From positions 1-64,000 of the forward strand of contig NZ_RHHT01000056.1 in assembly GCF_003710985.1 (NCBI RefSeq): a stretch of DNA of 64,000 bases, given 5' to 3'. Under the pieces are notes generated by a model, which was given only the letters and a program-made list of their open reading frames with translations, did not search any database and had not been told where the DNA came from. Source of the stretch: Brevibacillus panacihumi (GTDB taxonomy: Bacteria > Bacillota > Bacilli > Brevibacillales > Brevibacillaceae). Position numbers and translations under genes: made by a program. Numbering within the stretch: the first letter of the stretch is position 1; every line of letters begins with the position of its first letter. This document shows, piece after piece, positions 50,942 through 59,922 of this stretch.

Positions 50942-51607
50942 TCATTTCCGAATGCGAAACGCTTTGATTCTGTGTAAGAAGGTCTTGTCAGGCAATCGTT
51001 GAAACAAGGAGATTGCTGGCCGAAAATTGGCCTCGATAATCCATATCTTTCCCTCTTGATCCAATCCTACATCCAATCCTACCTCTCGCAAGCCAGGATA
51101 GGCTTTCCCCAAGCAGGAAGCCACTGCCAATGCTACCTTCCTGAGCTCGGACAAGAGATCAGGCGATTTTGGTATCCCTGAGCGGAGGATGGCGTTTTGA
51201 AGCGAGAGTACACTGCCTCGACTGCGGGCTACATTCGTTACTACATACCCCGGACCTGCCAGCTTAGCCAGCCATCCTGTAACCTGCCAAGGCTGGCTGC
51301 TCCTTGTCCGCTGCACCATCACTCTCACATCAAATGGCCGTCCATTTATCCTACCCAAAGAAAGATGGGGCTGCAACAAGTATATCTTCGGACGAAACAA
51401 TGGCCTCACTGTATGGAGAACGGCCTCTTTTCCCTGCACAACCCGCCGAAGCGAACCCGCATGGATTTGATATCGCTCCCCATCCAGGCTGCTCACTTTG
51501 ATGATCCCTGCTCCTCCCCCTCCGCCTGATGGCTTCAGAATGACATCACCATAGTTCTCGATGTACTCCCACAGAGCTGCGGGGGAGAATCGCTTCGTCG
51601 GCGGCAA
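50942..51607 (-). CDS. YheC/YheD-family ATP-grasp protein (spore coat-associated)
   Basis: At least 221 residues. ATP-grasp core: YIENYGDVILKPSGGGGGAG, DVRVMVQRT, EVGLDVGLDQEGKIWIIEAN with the metal-binding E-x-N. The first ordinary start is TTG at 51607, but family-like sequence continues upstream without a break (KAPNVGKWSKHQHLAKDAFL), reaching the panD stop. The only candidate for an earlier start is an ATA at 51679, which overlaps the panD stop and stands eight bases from a GGAG. Bacillus YheC/YheD are found on the spore; this is the short form lacking their N-terminal part. Confidence 0.8.
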   Translation of the reverse strand: MPPTKRFSPAALWEYIENYGDVILKPSGGGGGAGIIKVSSLDGERYQIHAGSLRRVVQGKEAVLHTVRPLFRPKIYLLQPHLSLGRINGRPFDVRVMVQRTRSSQPWQVTGWLAKLAGPGYVVTNVARSRGSVLSLQNAILRSGIPKSPDLLSELRKVALAVASCLGKAYPGLREVGLDVGLDQEGKIWIIEANFRPAISLFQRLPDKTFLHRIKAFRIRK

Positions 51608-51675
51608 ATACGCCTGTAAAAACGCATCCTTTGCGAGATGCTGATGCTTGCTCCATTTCCCTACGTTTGGCGCTT

Positions 51676-52068
51676 TTATTGCTTCATCTCCCCATTCACA
51701 ATCAGATGATGTTCCTCTACTTTGGTAATTCTGTTTTTGTCATCGACAAAGACGACTTTCGGCACCAATTGTCTCGCTTCCCATTCGTCGTACATTCCCA
51801 TGCTGAGTATGATGACAAGATCGCCAGGCGAAAACAGATGAGCAGGAGGACCATTCAAACAGATTTTTCCACTTCCCCCTTCAGCCGGCAATGCATATGT
51901 TTTCCAACGGGTCGCGTTTCGCAGACTGGTCACCTGAACGATTTCATAGGGAAGAATATCTGCCGCCCTCATCAAGTCTTCGTCGATTGTAATGCTTCCT
52001 ACATAGTCAAGCTCAGCTTGCGTGACGGTCGCTCGATGAATTTTGCCTTTGCACATATGCCGCTGCAC
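51676..52068 (-). CDS. panD: Aspartate 1-decarboxylase
   Basis: 130 residues. MCKGKIHRATVTQAELDYVG then SITID: the self-cleavage Gly-Ser that yields the pyruvoyl cofactor is in YVGSITID; EIVQVTSLRNATRWKTYAL, GDLVIILSMGMYDE and KVVFVDDKNRI follow. It makes beta-alanine for pantothenate and CoA. Start GTG at 52068 with AAGGGG upstream, or ATG four codons later. panB and panC are not in the window. Overlaps or abuts the YheC/D gene. Confidence 0.95.
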   Translation of the reverse strand: MQRHMCKGKIHRATVTQAELDYVGSITIDEDLMRAADILPYEIVQVTSLRNATRWKTYALPAEGGSGKICLNGPPAHLFSPGDLVIILSMGMYDEWEARQLVPKVVFVDDKNRITKVEEHHLIVNGEMKQ

Positions 52069-52164
52069 TAGGCAAGCACCCCTTTCCCGATCCAGATGCT
52101 CCTAGTCTATGTGCAGCAGGATGTCCATGAACCCATTCGTGTTGCGTGAAGCGGTTTTTACCAG

Positions 52165-52193
52165 ACAAAAAAGCAGGGGAAGATCCCCCGCTT
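52165..52193 (-). terminator. Terminator of the dacB-like gene
   Basis: GCGGGG/CCCCTGC stem with GATCTT loop and T6 on the minus strand, about 15 bases after the stop. Confidence 0.75.
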
Positions 52194-52208
52194 CGTCGTA
52201 TGACACCG

Positions 52209-55097
52209 CTAATCGTAGCTTGCCAGGCTGTTGACAATCTGCTCCTCGATACGGTTTAGATCCAGGTCGTTCGACATATACCCATTGATGATCAGCGAGA
52301 ACACCAGCTTCTCACCGCTTTTCGTGGTCACGTAACCGGACAGGCTTCGCACATCGGTCATGGAGCCTGTCACGCCAGTCAGATTATCTTCTGCAGCGGT
52401 TCCGATAAAGCGCTCCTCCAGTGTCCCGTCTACTCCAGCCAGTGACAGCGCCTCTTCGAAGACAGGTGAAATCTCGTGCTGCTTGCTCATGCCTTCCAGG
52501 ACAGACACGAAGTGCCTTGGAGAAATCAGGTTGTAGCGAGTGAGGCCCGATCCGTCCATCATGTCAAAATTGGTTTTGCCGCCCATGGCTTGCACCATCT
52601 CCAACACCGACTGGACACCGGAGTCGGCGCTGCCGTTCGCTTGTTTGTGCGCACCGATGCTCTTCAAAATCATTTCGGCATATCCATTGTCGCTTTGTTT
52701 GCTCATATAATCTACGATTTGGCGAAGCGGCTGGGAAGTAAACTCCGATTGCTTAACAGCAGTTGCGGGTACTGCACCCAAGACAATTTTGCTGTTGCCG
52801 GAAAAACGGATCCCCTCCTCTTCCATCTTCTCCTTTAATACCGTACCGAAATACATCGCAGGCTCTTCGACCGGGATTCGTTTGGCGCCACCCTGATCAT
52901 CCAGAGGCAAAGTCCCCGTCAGGCGAATCTGATTGGTTCCTCGGTCACGCTCGATGACAACAGAATCTCTACCGCCTTCTACCGTGACGGCTTCGTTCTT
53001 CACGCTCAGGTAAGAAGTATTCGGATAGAGGCTGACGCGAACAGCATCCCCCTCCTGGTCTCCCGGCTCATAAGCAAGTGCAATCGTTCCCCTGTTGAGC
53101 GACAAGGCTCCGATGCGCGGATTGAACGCTTCATCCTCATCGTCCCATGTCCATCCAAGACCCAGACGCTCTTGGTCAAAATAGGTTTCATCCAGTATCA
53201 GATTTCCGGTAATCTGCTTGATCCCCCGTTTTTTGAGATCGTCTACGATCTGCTCCACAGATACGCCGTTCTGCACTTTTAACGAATCGTCTGTGTGGAT
53301 CGTAGGGTCCCCGTATCCTTTTACATACAGATTTCCCTGGATCACAGGAGAATCAGCCTTGGCTGCATCTGTGTACAGCTCCGTCTTGTATACATATTCA
53401 GGTCCAAGCTGCGACAAGGCGGCTGCACTTGTCAGCATTTTGACATTCGCTGCAGGTGTCAGGAGAGTATCGGCATCCCGCTCGTACCAGACCGCCTCAT
53501 CACCGGTCGAGTCTACGGATTTGACCAGCAGTCCGACGGCGAGATTCTCCAGTTGCGGCTGATCCAGGATGGGATCGAGTGTTGCAGACAGCTTGTATGT
53601 TTTTTGTCCGTCCGATGCATACCCATCCGGCATGCTGAGCTGGGGATACGCAGTCGACAGTACGATGATCTGGTCTTGCAGATCTCTTGCATACTTGGAT
53701 TTATACACCCCATTGGTCATGATCACGTAGGCAAGCTTATGTCCATTTTGTGCTGTGACATAGCCAGCCAAGGTATTGACTCCGCCCATCGAGCCCGTCT
53801 TCGCGATCGCTTTCTTTTCGGCAATCGTCCCTTTCAGGCGGTTTTTGAGGGTACCATCCACGCCAGCGATCGGAAGTGATGCTTCCAGAGCCTCGCGATA
53901 GCTCTGCTCCTGCACAAAAGCAAGCATGGTCACCATCTGCTCAGGCGTGATCCAGTTGAAGCGGGAAAGCCCGGAACCATCGACCACTCGGAAACCGGAA
54001 TTGATGCCGGCGTGCTTCAGCATGTCGCGGACCGCTTCGCTTCCCGCCGCAAAGCTGCCCTCTCCTTTTTGGGTGGCTCCCAATGTCTTCAGCAGCATGT
54101 CGGCGTAAAAGTTGTCGCTTTCCTTGTTCAATTCGATCACGAGCTCGGAAAGCGGTTTGGAGTAGTGCGTGTGGAGTGCCGTTCCGTGTGTTGCCACTGT
54201 TTTTTCGATACCCTTTTGTGCCGGAGTGATGATCCCTTCCTGCAGCAGAATGTCCCGCCACAGCTCTCCGACAAAAAGAGCCGGGTCTTCCATCGTGACA
54301 GCCTCTTGATAGGGCTTGGCTTGTGCCCCGATCGTCCCTTTCAGAATGATTTCGTTTTTTCCTCGGGGACGTTCGACAGTGATGGATGTCGAACCGCTGT
54401 TCGGAACGGTCTGGATCTGATTGGTGATGGCCACATATGTAGTCGCAGGCTGTAAAGTGACAGCGGGGGCCGAGGCTTTCCCAGGTGTAATCGTCACGGT
54501 CACGCTGTTTTTCTCTGCCGCCAGGCCGCTGATCTGGGCACTGTATCCGTAAGGCTCGTCATCCCACATCCAGCCCATTCCTAGACGCTGTGTATCGAAA
54601 TAGCTTTCATCGACGAGCAGCTTCCCCGTCACGCGTCGGATCCCTTTTTCCTTCAGGGCCAATGCGATGTCGCGCAGATCGCTTTGTTTCAGACTGGGAT
54701 CGCCATAGCCCTTTAGGATCAGATTCCCTTGGACAACGCCATTTCCGACAAGAGAGCCGTCGATAAGTACCTCTGTCTTCCATCGATAATCAGGTCCCAA
54801 GCGATCCAATCCCGTAATCGTCGTGAACAGTTTCAGTGTCGATGCCGGGATGTAGCTTCTCTTCGCCTGATGCTGATACAGGAAGCGCTTTTCTGTCAAA
54901 TCATAGATGGCAATTCCCGCATGAAGACCGACGCTGTTGTCATCTTTTTTCAGATCAGACAAGCGCTTTTCAATCTGTGCCTGAAGGGGCGACACTGCTT
55001 CTGCCCCTGATTCGGCATAGACTGGTGCCGCCGAAACAGACAGAATCATGGCCAACACCATCAGCCACATACAGGCTTGTTTGACTTTTTGATTCAT
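52209..55097 (-). CDS. Duplicated D-Ala-D-Ala carboxypeptidase/endopeptidase (DacB, S13), second half inactive
   Basis: 962 residues, twice the usual PBP4 size. Signal peptide (residues 1-28), then two S13 domains in tandem. Domain 1 has all motifs: SxxK in PASTLK (Ser86, Lys89), SDN in KESDNFYAD, KTG in AIAKTGSMGG (about residue 433). Domain 2 repeats the fold with closely matching blocks (GDPTIHTDD against GDPSLKQSD; SYFDTQRLGMGWMWDDE against TYFDQERLGLGWTWDDE). However, the nucleophile is replaced (PAANVK, Ala550) and KTG reads VTG, while SDN is kept. So one half should act on peptidoglycan and the other perhaps only bind it. Ribosome site AAGGAGGAG. Single gene. Confidence 0.92.
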   Translation of the reverse strand: MNQKVKQACMWLMVLAMILSVSAAPVYAESGAEAVSPLQAQIEKRLSDLKKDDNSVGLHAGIAIYDLTEKRFLYQHQAKRSYIPASTLKLFTTITGLDRLGPDYRWKTEVLIDGSLVGNGVVQGNLILKGYGDPSLKQSDLRDIALALKEKGIRRVTGKLLVDESYFDTQRLGMGWMWDDEPYGYSAQISGLAAEKNSVTVTITPGKASAPAVTLQPATTYVAITNQIQTVPNSGSTSITVERPRGKNEIILKGTIGAQAKPYQEAVTMEDPALFVGELWRDILLQEGIITPAQKGIEKTVATHGTALHTHYSKPLSELVIELNKESDNFYADMLLKTLGATQKGEGSFAAGSEAVRDMLKHAGINSGFRVVDGSGLSRFNWITPEQMVTMLAFVQEQSYREALEASLPIAGVDGTLKNRLKGTIAEKKAIAKTGSMGGVNTLAGYVTAQNGHKLAYVIMTNGVYKSKYARDLQDQIIVLSTAYPQLSMPDGYASDGQKTYKLSATLDPILDQPQLENLAVGLLVKSVDSTGDEAVWYERDADTLLTPAANVKMLTSAAALSQLGPEYVYKTELYTDAAKADSPVIQGNLYVKGYGDPTIHTDDSLKVQNGVSVEQIVDDLKKRGIKQITGNLILDETYFDQERLGLGWTWDDEDEAFNPRIGALSLNRGTIALAYEPGDQEGDAVRVSLYPNTSYLSVKNEAVTVEGGRDSVVIERDRGTNQIRLTGTLPLDDQGGAKRIPVEEPAMYFGTVLKEKMEEEGIRFSGNSKIVLGAVPATAVKQSEFTSQPLRQIVDYMSKQSDNGYAEMILKSIGAHKQANGSADSGVQSVLEMVQAMGGKTNFDMMDGSGLTRYNLISPRHFVSVLEGMSKQHEISPVFEEALSLAGVDGTLEERFIGTAAEDNLTGVTGSMTDVRSLSGYVTTKSGEKLVFSLIINGYMSNDLDLNRIEEQIVNSLASYD

Positions 55098-55269
55098 AGG
55101 CTCCTCCTTCTCATATTGTCGTACAGGCGGCTCTCCAGTATCAGAGAAAAAGCCAGAGTACGAGTCTTATTTTTCTAAATAGTAACACAATTATCAGGAT
55201 ACTTCTTGCGACTAACGTACCTGTTGCTGTCCATACTAGAGAAAACATGACCGAACGGAGGAATTTCCT

Positions 55270-55824
55270 GTGCTGATTCGCTTCTTCTCGACTGTTGTCC
55301 TCTGTCTGACTTTGGCATGTCCGGCATTCGCTGCTCCCCCTGACCTGGCTCGCCTGCGCGTCGACCCCACCCCTGTAAAAAATGTCCACGAGCTGGTACA
55401 AGCCGGTGATCTCATCGTCTCAGGCCGCACCGACAGTCAATACCAATCTGCTCCAACGGGAGTTTCCCTGCGACAGGGGAAGGTGCTCAACTACGTACAG
55501 TCCTTTCGGGTCCAGCGCACCTGGAAAGGCTCTGCCCCGCAAGTCATCCAACTGCTGACAACAGGCATTGAGCCATTGCCAGACGCCAGAGATCCTCTCA
55601 ATCTCACCTACCCAGGGCCCCTGAGCGAAGGAGAGTATGTGCTTTTTCTCAAAAAGGTGCACGGAACCAATCTTTATCGTCTCGTCGGGGTATGGCAAGG
55701 AGTATATCCTGTCCAAGGCGGGCGCACCATCGCCCTGCGGGGAGTCGGATTTGCGGAATTGAATGGGCTTGCGTTGGACCAGATCGCCCATACATTGCAA
55801 CGATTACAAACGCCTTCACGTTAA
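55270..55824 (+). CDS. Hypothetical secreted protein, 184 aa
   Basis: Signal peptide MLIRFFSTVVLCLTLACPAF cut near AFA-APP. The mature part looks like a compact beta domain: VHELVQAGDLIVSGRTDSQY, QSFRVQRTWKGSAPQVIQLL, GEYVLFLKKVHGTNLYRLVG. That pattern (a secreted domain with VVxGxV, W/F-G and EYLLFL strands) is seen in many uncharacterised exported proteins; I cannot name a function. GTG start at 55270, GGAGG eight bases upstream. Its stop overlaps that of the convergent DUF4269 gene by four bases. Confidence 0.7.
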   Translation: MLIRFFSTVVLCLTLACPAFAAPPDLARLRVDPTPVKNVHELVQAGDLIVSGRTDSQYQSAPTGVSLRQGKVLNYVQSFRVQRTWKGSAPQVIQLLTTGIEPLPDARDPLNLTYPGPLSEGEYVLFLKKVHGTNLYRLVGVWQGVYPVQGGRTIALRGVGFAELNGLALDQIAHTLQRLQTPSR

Positions 55825-56360
55825 CGGTCTGGCAATATCCCCAATTGCTTTCCCAGATCGATGAGCGCCATATAGGGATCTCCCGGCAATTGCAGGGCGC
55901 AGGCAAAAGCCGGCTCGGTCTTGATGCCTTGCTCCTTGAGTCTCAAGATCGTCTCCTTGAGTCCGGGGTCCCTCTCCATAAGCGCATGCTCCACAATCAT
56001 ATGAAGGTAGGCGTTTTGCTCTTTCACGGGTCTTGGCTGGCCGAACAGCTCAAAGGCAAATCCGCTGTAAAAAAAATTGGCTTTGATCGTCGGAATCCCG
56101 TTCCGTTCTTTTTGTGTGATGACAAAGTCCTGCAGCCCCCCGTACAACGAGGTCACATCCTGTTGAAATCGGGTAAAATCATGTACCTCCATGATCACGT
56201 CCAGATCGGATTGATCCGTGTCGATTTCAATGGGAATCGTCCCGCACAAGACAGGCGTATACGAAGCCAGCTCCTCTGGAATGCGAAGTTCAGTAATAGC
56301 CTGATACGCCAGCTGTTGTTTGGGGTTGCCAGCCTTTAATGTCTGCCAATCAGTCAACAA
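55821..56360 (-). CDS. DUF4269 protein (nucleotidyltransferase-like)
   Basis: 179 residues. LLTDWQTLKAGNPKQQLAYQ start, LCGTIPIEIDTDQSDLDVIM (acidic DxD typical of nucleotidyltransferase folds), VEHALMERDPGLKETILRLK and EPAFACALQLPGDPY match DUF4269. Function unknown. The real start is most likely TTG at 56360, nine bases after AAAGGAG; the GTG at 56414 lies in the stem of a terminator and cannot be right. Confidence 0.82.
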   Translation of the reverse strand: MLTDWQTLKAGNPKQQLAYQAITELRIPEELASYTPVLCGTIPIEIDTDQSDLDVIMEVHDFTRFQQDVTSLYGGLQDFVITQKERNGIPTIKANFFYSGFAFELFGQPRPVKEQNAYLHMIVEHALMERDPGLKETILRLKEQGIKTEPAFACALQLPGDPYMALIDLGKQLGILPDR

Positions 56361-56396
56361 GCCGTTTCTCTCCTTTCCATACTGGGGAGTAAAAAC

Positions 56397-56423
56397 AAAA
56401 ACCACTGTCTTCACAGTGGTTTT
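56397..56423 (-). terminator. Terminator of the 37-aa gene
   Basis: AAAACCACTGT/ACAGTGGTTTT with five-base loop; TTTTTGTTTTTAC on the minus strand. Confidence 0.75.
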
Positions 56424-56435
56424 TACGGTGAGCCA

Positions 56436-56549
56436 CTACTTGCTCATATAGTACATAAAAAGGAACATCGCGATCGCACAAGCGAGGACGGTGCCGATAA
56501 AGCCCCACATGACCCATTTATTTTCATTGCGATTCTGATTATCGTTCAT
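56436..56549 (-). CDS. Small single-span membrane protein, 37 aa
   Basis: MNDNQNRNENKWVMWGFIGT then VLACAIAMFLFMYYMSK. A hydrophilic Asn-rich start, one membrane span of about 20 residues and a lysine end (Nout or Nin not certain). Supported by GAGGAG about nine bases before ATG and a terminator 13 bases after the stop. Family not recognised; similar short membrane peptides are common in spore formers. Confidence 0.7.
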   Translation of the reverse strand: MNDNQNRNENKWVMWGFIGTVLACAIAMFLFMYYMSK

Positions 56550-56657
56550 CACGCAGTCTCCTCATACAAGCATTCATCATCATTATAAAACCGTTTTCAT
56601 GGAAAAGAAACCCGATAATATGACAAAGATGTTGCTTTCAGGAGTTTAAACAATCGT

Positions 56658-57695
56658 TTAATTCACAAACTGACGAACGATTTGAGTTGCTTGAACATCT
56701 CCGCTAATCAATTTTTCCTTTTTCATCCAGTCGATCAGCGTCTGCCAGGATTCCTCTGTCTGGTAGCCAAAAGGCTTGTCTCCTGCATCCATCAACGGCA
56801 ACAGGATCTCCAGACTCTTCGTCTCGATGTCCTCCTCGAGCGGGAACTCCTCCGCCTGCTTGGCCAAAAGCAGATCAAGAGCCGGTTTTGGATTCTCGGC
56901 GACGTATTTCTGTGCTTTTGCAGCCGCGCGCATAAATGCCTCGAACGCTTGCTTTTTCTGTTCCCACTGATCATCGCTTGTCGTCAAGATCAGTTCGTAA
57001 TAGTCAGGCACCCCGAAGTCAGTCGGTTTGAAAATGTTAAGCGGCACACCGTGCTTCTCTAAAATGGGCCCTTCGTGGTTAATATACCCTCCGACTACGG
57101 CATCCACCTTTTTGCCGGTCAAGGCAGGCACAATGTCAAAGCCAATGTCGATAAAGGACAGCCCGGAGTCGTCTCCGCCAGCATGTTTGACTGCTGTACG
57201 TACGATGGATTCGTTGAACGGTATTGACGGAAATCCGATGGCTTTGCCTGCGAGCTTCTCCGGAGAATCCAGTCCGCTATCCTTTCTGGTCATGATCGCG
57301 TTCAGCGGATGTCTGACCAAAGCCGCTACAGAAACGACAGGAATGCCTTCTGCTCTCGCTTGAACCACCTGTGTCTGATAGCTGATCGCCAGGTCTACTT
57401 TGCCTGCCGCTACCATCTTCAGCGGGTCGTTGCTGTCAGATGGCATTTGCAGGTCAACATCCAGATTCTCTTCCTTGAAAAAGCCCTTCTCCTGAGCTAC
57501 GTACAGAAAGGAGTGGACCGCATTGGGATACCAGTCCAAAGCGACTGTCAGTTTTGTCGGTTCCCCTCCGCCTGTTGCCTGCGGATTCGAATCCGGAGCA
57601 GCCGGAGCTGCGGTATTGCTGCTTCCGCAAGCCGCCATGCTTGCAGCCAAACCAAATGCCAGAATGCTTTTCATCCAATTCTTTTTCGTTCTCAT
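56658..57695 (-). CDS. thiY: ThiY-like binding lipoprotein (thiamine pyrimidine precursor)
   Basis: 345 residues. Lipobox ASMAACGSS; NMT1/THI5-like fold: LTVALDWYPNAVHSFLYVAQ, EKGFFKEENLDVDLQMPSDS, KVDLAISYQTQVVQARAEGI, GYINHEGPILE. It binds N-formyl-4-amino-5-aminomethyl-2-methylpyrimidine (FAMP) or a relative outside the cell. Start ATG at 57695; a GTG five codons earlier is possible. Last gene of the TPP-controlled operon. Confidence 0.88.
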   Translation of the reverse strand: MRTKKNWMKSILAFGLAASMAACGSSNTAAPAAPDSNPQATGGGEPTKLTVALDWYPNAVHSFLYVAQEKGFFKEENLDVDLQMPSDSNDPLKMVAAGKVDLAISYQTQVVQARAEGIPVVSVAALVRHPLNAIMTRKDSGLDSPEKLAGKAIGFPSIPFNESIVRTAVKHAGGDDSGLSFIDIGFDIVPALTGKKVDAVVGGYINHEGPILEKHGVPLNIFKPTDFGVPDYYELILTTSDDQWEQKKQAFEAFMRAAAKAQKYVAENPKPALDLLLAKQAEEFPLEEDIETKSLEILLPLMDAGDKPFGYQTEESWQTLIDWMKKEKLISGDVQATQIVRQFVN

Positions 57696-57719
57696 GATGG
57701 TTTCTCTCACCTATTTTTT

Positions 57720-58475
57720 TTATTTTTTTCGAGTCTGTGGCATATAGCGTTGCCCGATATATCCCACGAGCCAGAACAGCAGCATGCCGAGAAGGGATAA
57801 CAACAGGACGGATGCGAATAGAGCAGGTGCTTGAAAATTGCCGGATGCCCGCCGCCCGAAATAGCCGAGCCCTTCGCTCGCCCCCAGCCATTCGCCGATT
57901 GTTGCACCGGAAACGCTGTACGTCGCCGCTACCTTCAGCCCGCTGAAAAAAGCCGGAAGACTCGAGGGCAGCTGCAGCTTCGTGAAAATTTGCCAGGGAG
58001 TTGCCCCCATCGTCTGCAGCAATCGGATCATTTCCCGGTCGGTCCCGCGCAAACCATCATAGGTGGTGACGACGATCGGAAAGAAGGTAAACAACACCGT
58101 GACGGCGATTTTCCCCGAGATGTCATAACCGAACCAGAGAATAAACACGGGCGAGAGAGCGATGATCGGAATCGTCTGCGATATCACGATATACGGGTAA
58201 ACGATGCGCTCGACCAAACGGCTTCGGTTCATGGCAAACGCGAGCAGGCTTCCAAATACAATCGAAATGCCGAGGCCGATGAGCACTTCCTCCAGCGTCG
58301 CCCACAGATGCTGTCCGAAGAGCGGTTCCCGCAGTTCCCACAAGGCGTGCAACACTGAGCTTGGCGGAGGAAGAATGAAAGGAGGGATCGCCAGCAAGCG
58401 GCAGACCGCTTCCCAGAGCGCGAGAAACAGGAGCAGCGAAGCCGCAAACCATATACCGCGCTTGCCTTTATCCAT
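57720..58475 (-). CDS. thiX: ThiX-like ABC permease
   Basis: 251 residues, six spans, SsuC/TauC family with the EAA loop LLQTMGATPWQIFTKLQLPS and GATIGEWLGASEGLGY. ATG at 58475 behind GGGAGG; it overlaps thiZ by eight bases. The longer open reading upstream lies within thiZ in another frame. Confidence 0.9.
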   Translation of the reverse strand: MDKGKRGIWFAASLLLFLALWEAVCRLLAIPPFILPPPSSVLHALWELREPLFGQHLWATLEEVLIGLGISIVFGSLLAFAMNRSRLVERIVYPYIVISQTIPIIALSPVFILWFGYDISGKIAVTVLFTFFPIVVTTYDGLRGTDREMIRLLQTMGATPWQIFTKLQLPSSLPAFFSGLKVAATYSVSGATIGEWLGASEGLGYFGRRASGNFQAPALFASVLLLSLLGMLLFWLVGYIGQRYMPQTRKK

Positions 58476-59250
58476 GAACGACGCCTCCCTGTACCCTCGC
58501 CCCTGCTGCTTGCCGCAACAACCTCCATATCTCCTCGCGCAATTCCAAAAAAGCCGGGAGATTGCGACTAGCCGTACTGCGGGGGTATGAAATCGGAACT
58601 TCGCGCTCCACGGGAGCGGTAATCGGCGAACCCGACAGAAGGATGACGCGATTTGCCAGCAGAATGGCTTCATCGATATCGTGTGTAATCAAAATCATCG
58701 TACTTCCTGTCTGCCGCCACATCTGCAGCAGCCACTCCTGAAGCTCCAGGCGCGTGATGCCGTCCAATGCGCTGAACGGCTCGTCCAGCAGCATCAGATC
58801 CGACCCGAACAGCAGCGCCCTAAGGAACGAGACACGCTGTCTCATGCCTCCCGACAATTCATGGGGATAGGCATCCGCCCACTCAGACAGGCCGTATCGC
58901 GGCAGTTCTTCCCGCACTCGCCGCTGCGCCTCTTTTTTGGAGCAACCTTGAATTTCCAGCGGCAGAGCGGCATTTTCCACTACGGTGCGCCACGGCATCA
59001 GCGCATCGCTCTGCGGCATGTAGCCGATTTTGCCCAATCGCTCCTTCGTCGCGACTCCGTCGATGCGAATCTCTCCTGCCTGCGGCTGCAAAAGGCCCGC
59101 TGCCAGTTGAAACAGGGTGCTTTTGCCGATGCCGCTCGGTCCGATCAAGCTGACAAAGTCGCCTTTTTTCACGACCAGGTCAAAGGACGACAGGAGCATT
59201 CTCTCCCCGTAGGAAAAATCGACCTGCGAGAATGCGAGCTTTTCGTTCAC
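58468..59250 (-). CDS. thiZ: ThiZ-like ABC ATPase
   Basis: 260 residues. Walker A GPSGIGKSTLF, LSGGMRQRVSFLRALL signature, LLDEPFSALD, ITHDIDEAI. Also GYMPQSDALMPWRTVVENAA, typical for NitT/TauT-type ATPases. GTG at 59250 overlaps the tenA stop as GTGA; a GTG two codons earlier is less well placed. Confidence 0.88.
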   Translation of the reverse strand: MNEKLAFSQVDFSYGERMLLSSFDLVVKKGDFVSLIGPSGIGKSTLFQLAAGLLQPQAGEIRIDGVATKERLGKIGYMPQSDALMPWRTVVENAALPLEIQGCSKKEAQRRVREELPRYGLSEWADAYPHELSGGMRQRVSFLRALLFGSDLMLLDEPFSALDGITRLELQEWLLQMWRQTGSTMILITHDIDEAILLANRVILLSGSPITAPVEREVPISYPRSTASRNLPAFLELREEIWRLLRQAAGARVQGGVVHG

Positions 59251-59915
59251 GGCCACATTTCCTGCCTGTACGCCATATCCCAGAAAAGGACCTCCATCTT
59301 CGACGTGATGAGGAAGTGCTCTTCCAGTCTCGCCAGCTCCTGCTCGTTTTTCCCTTCGGCCAGCTGATCAATCAGCTCGATCAGCCAGATGGCCAGGGAG
59401 CCAAATTCATCAGAGCTGTACATCCGCACCCAGTCTCCGTACAGCGGGTGGTCCATGGCCCCTTCTACTTCAGCCAGACGCTTCCCGATCTCCCAGTAGC
59501 TCCAGGTGCAAGGCAATAGCGCGCTAACCAGGTCTGCCAACGATCCTTCATGGGCAACCTTCAACATATAGCTGGTATACGCCAGCATGACGAAGGAAGG
59601 CTCTGTGGCTTCCAATTCCTCGCGTGTAATGCCAAAGCGTTCCGCATACTGGCGATGCAACGACATTTCATAGTTCAATGTCGCTTCTTGCAGCTGAGCA
59701 AACCGCGCACTGGTCGTCAGGTCATATGCCTTTGTGCTCCCAAGCGCAAACATTTTGGCGTATTCGATCAAATAGACATAGTCCTGCTTCATGTAAAATT
59801 TGAATGATTCCACCGGAAGACTTCCATCTCCGAGCCCCATTACGAACGGATGTTTGTATTTGCTTTCCCAGATCGGCGCCACGCTTTGCAAAAGTCTTTG
59901 GCTAAAAGGTTTCAC
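59247..59915 (-). CDS. tenA: Aminopyrimidine aminohydrolase TenA
   Basis: 222 residues, all-helical TenA family. Cys in LLPCTWSYWEIGKRL is the catalytic nucleophile; FKFYMKQDYVYLIEYAK and DEFGSLAIWLIELID hold the acidic/aromatic pocket. It converts aminomethyl-HMP to HMP, completing base salvage after the YlmB-like step. GTG at 59915 with GGAG ten bases upstream; the frame is open farther without support. Confidence 0.93.
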   Translation of the reverse strand: MKPFSQRLLQSVAPIWESKYKHPFVMGLGDGSLPVESFKFYMKQDYVYLIEYAKMFALGSTKAYDLTTSARFAQLQEATLNYEMSLHRQYAERFGITREELEATEPSFVMLAYTSYMLKVAHEGSLADLVSALLPCTWSYWEIGKRLAEVEGAMDHPLYGDWVRMYSSDEFGSLAIWLIELIDQLAEGKNEQELARLEEHFLITSKMEVLFWDMAYRQEMWP

Positions 59916-59922
59916 GATGCGC

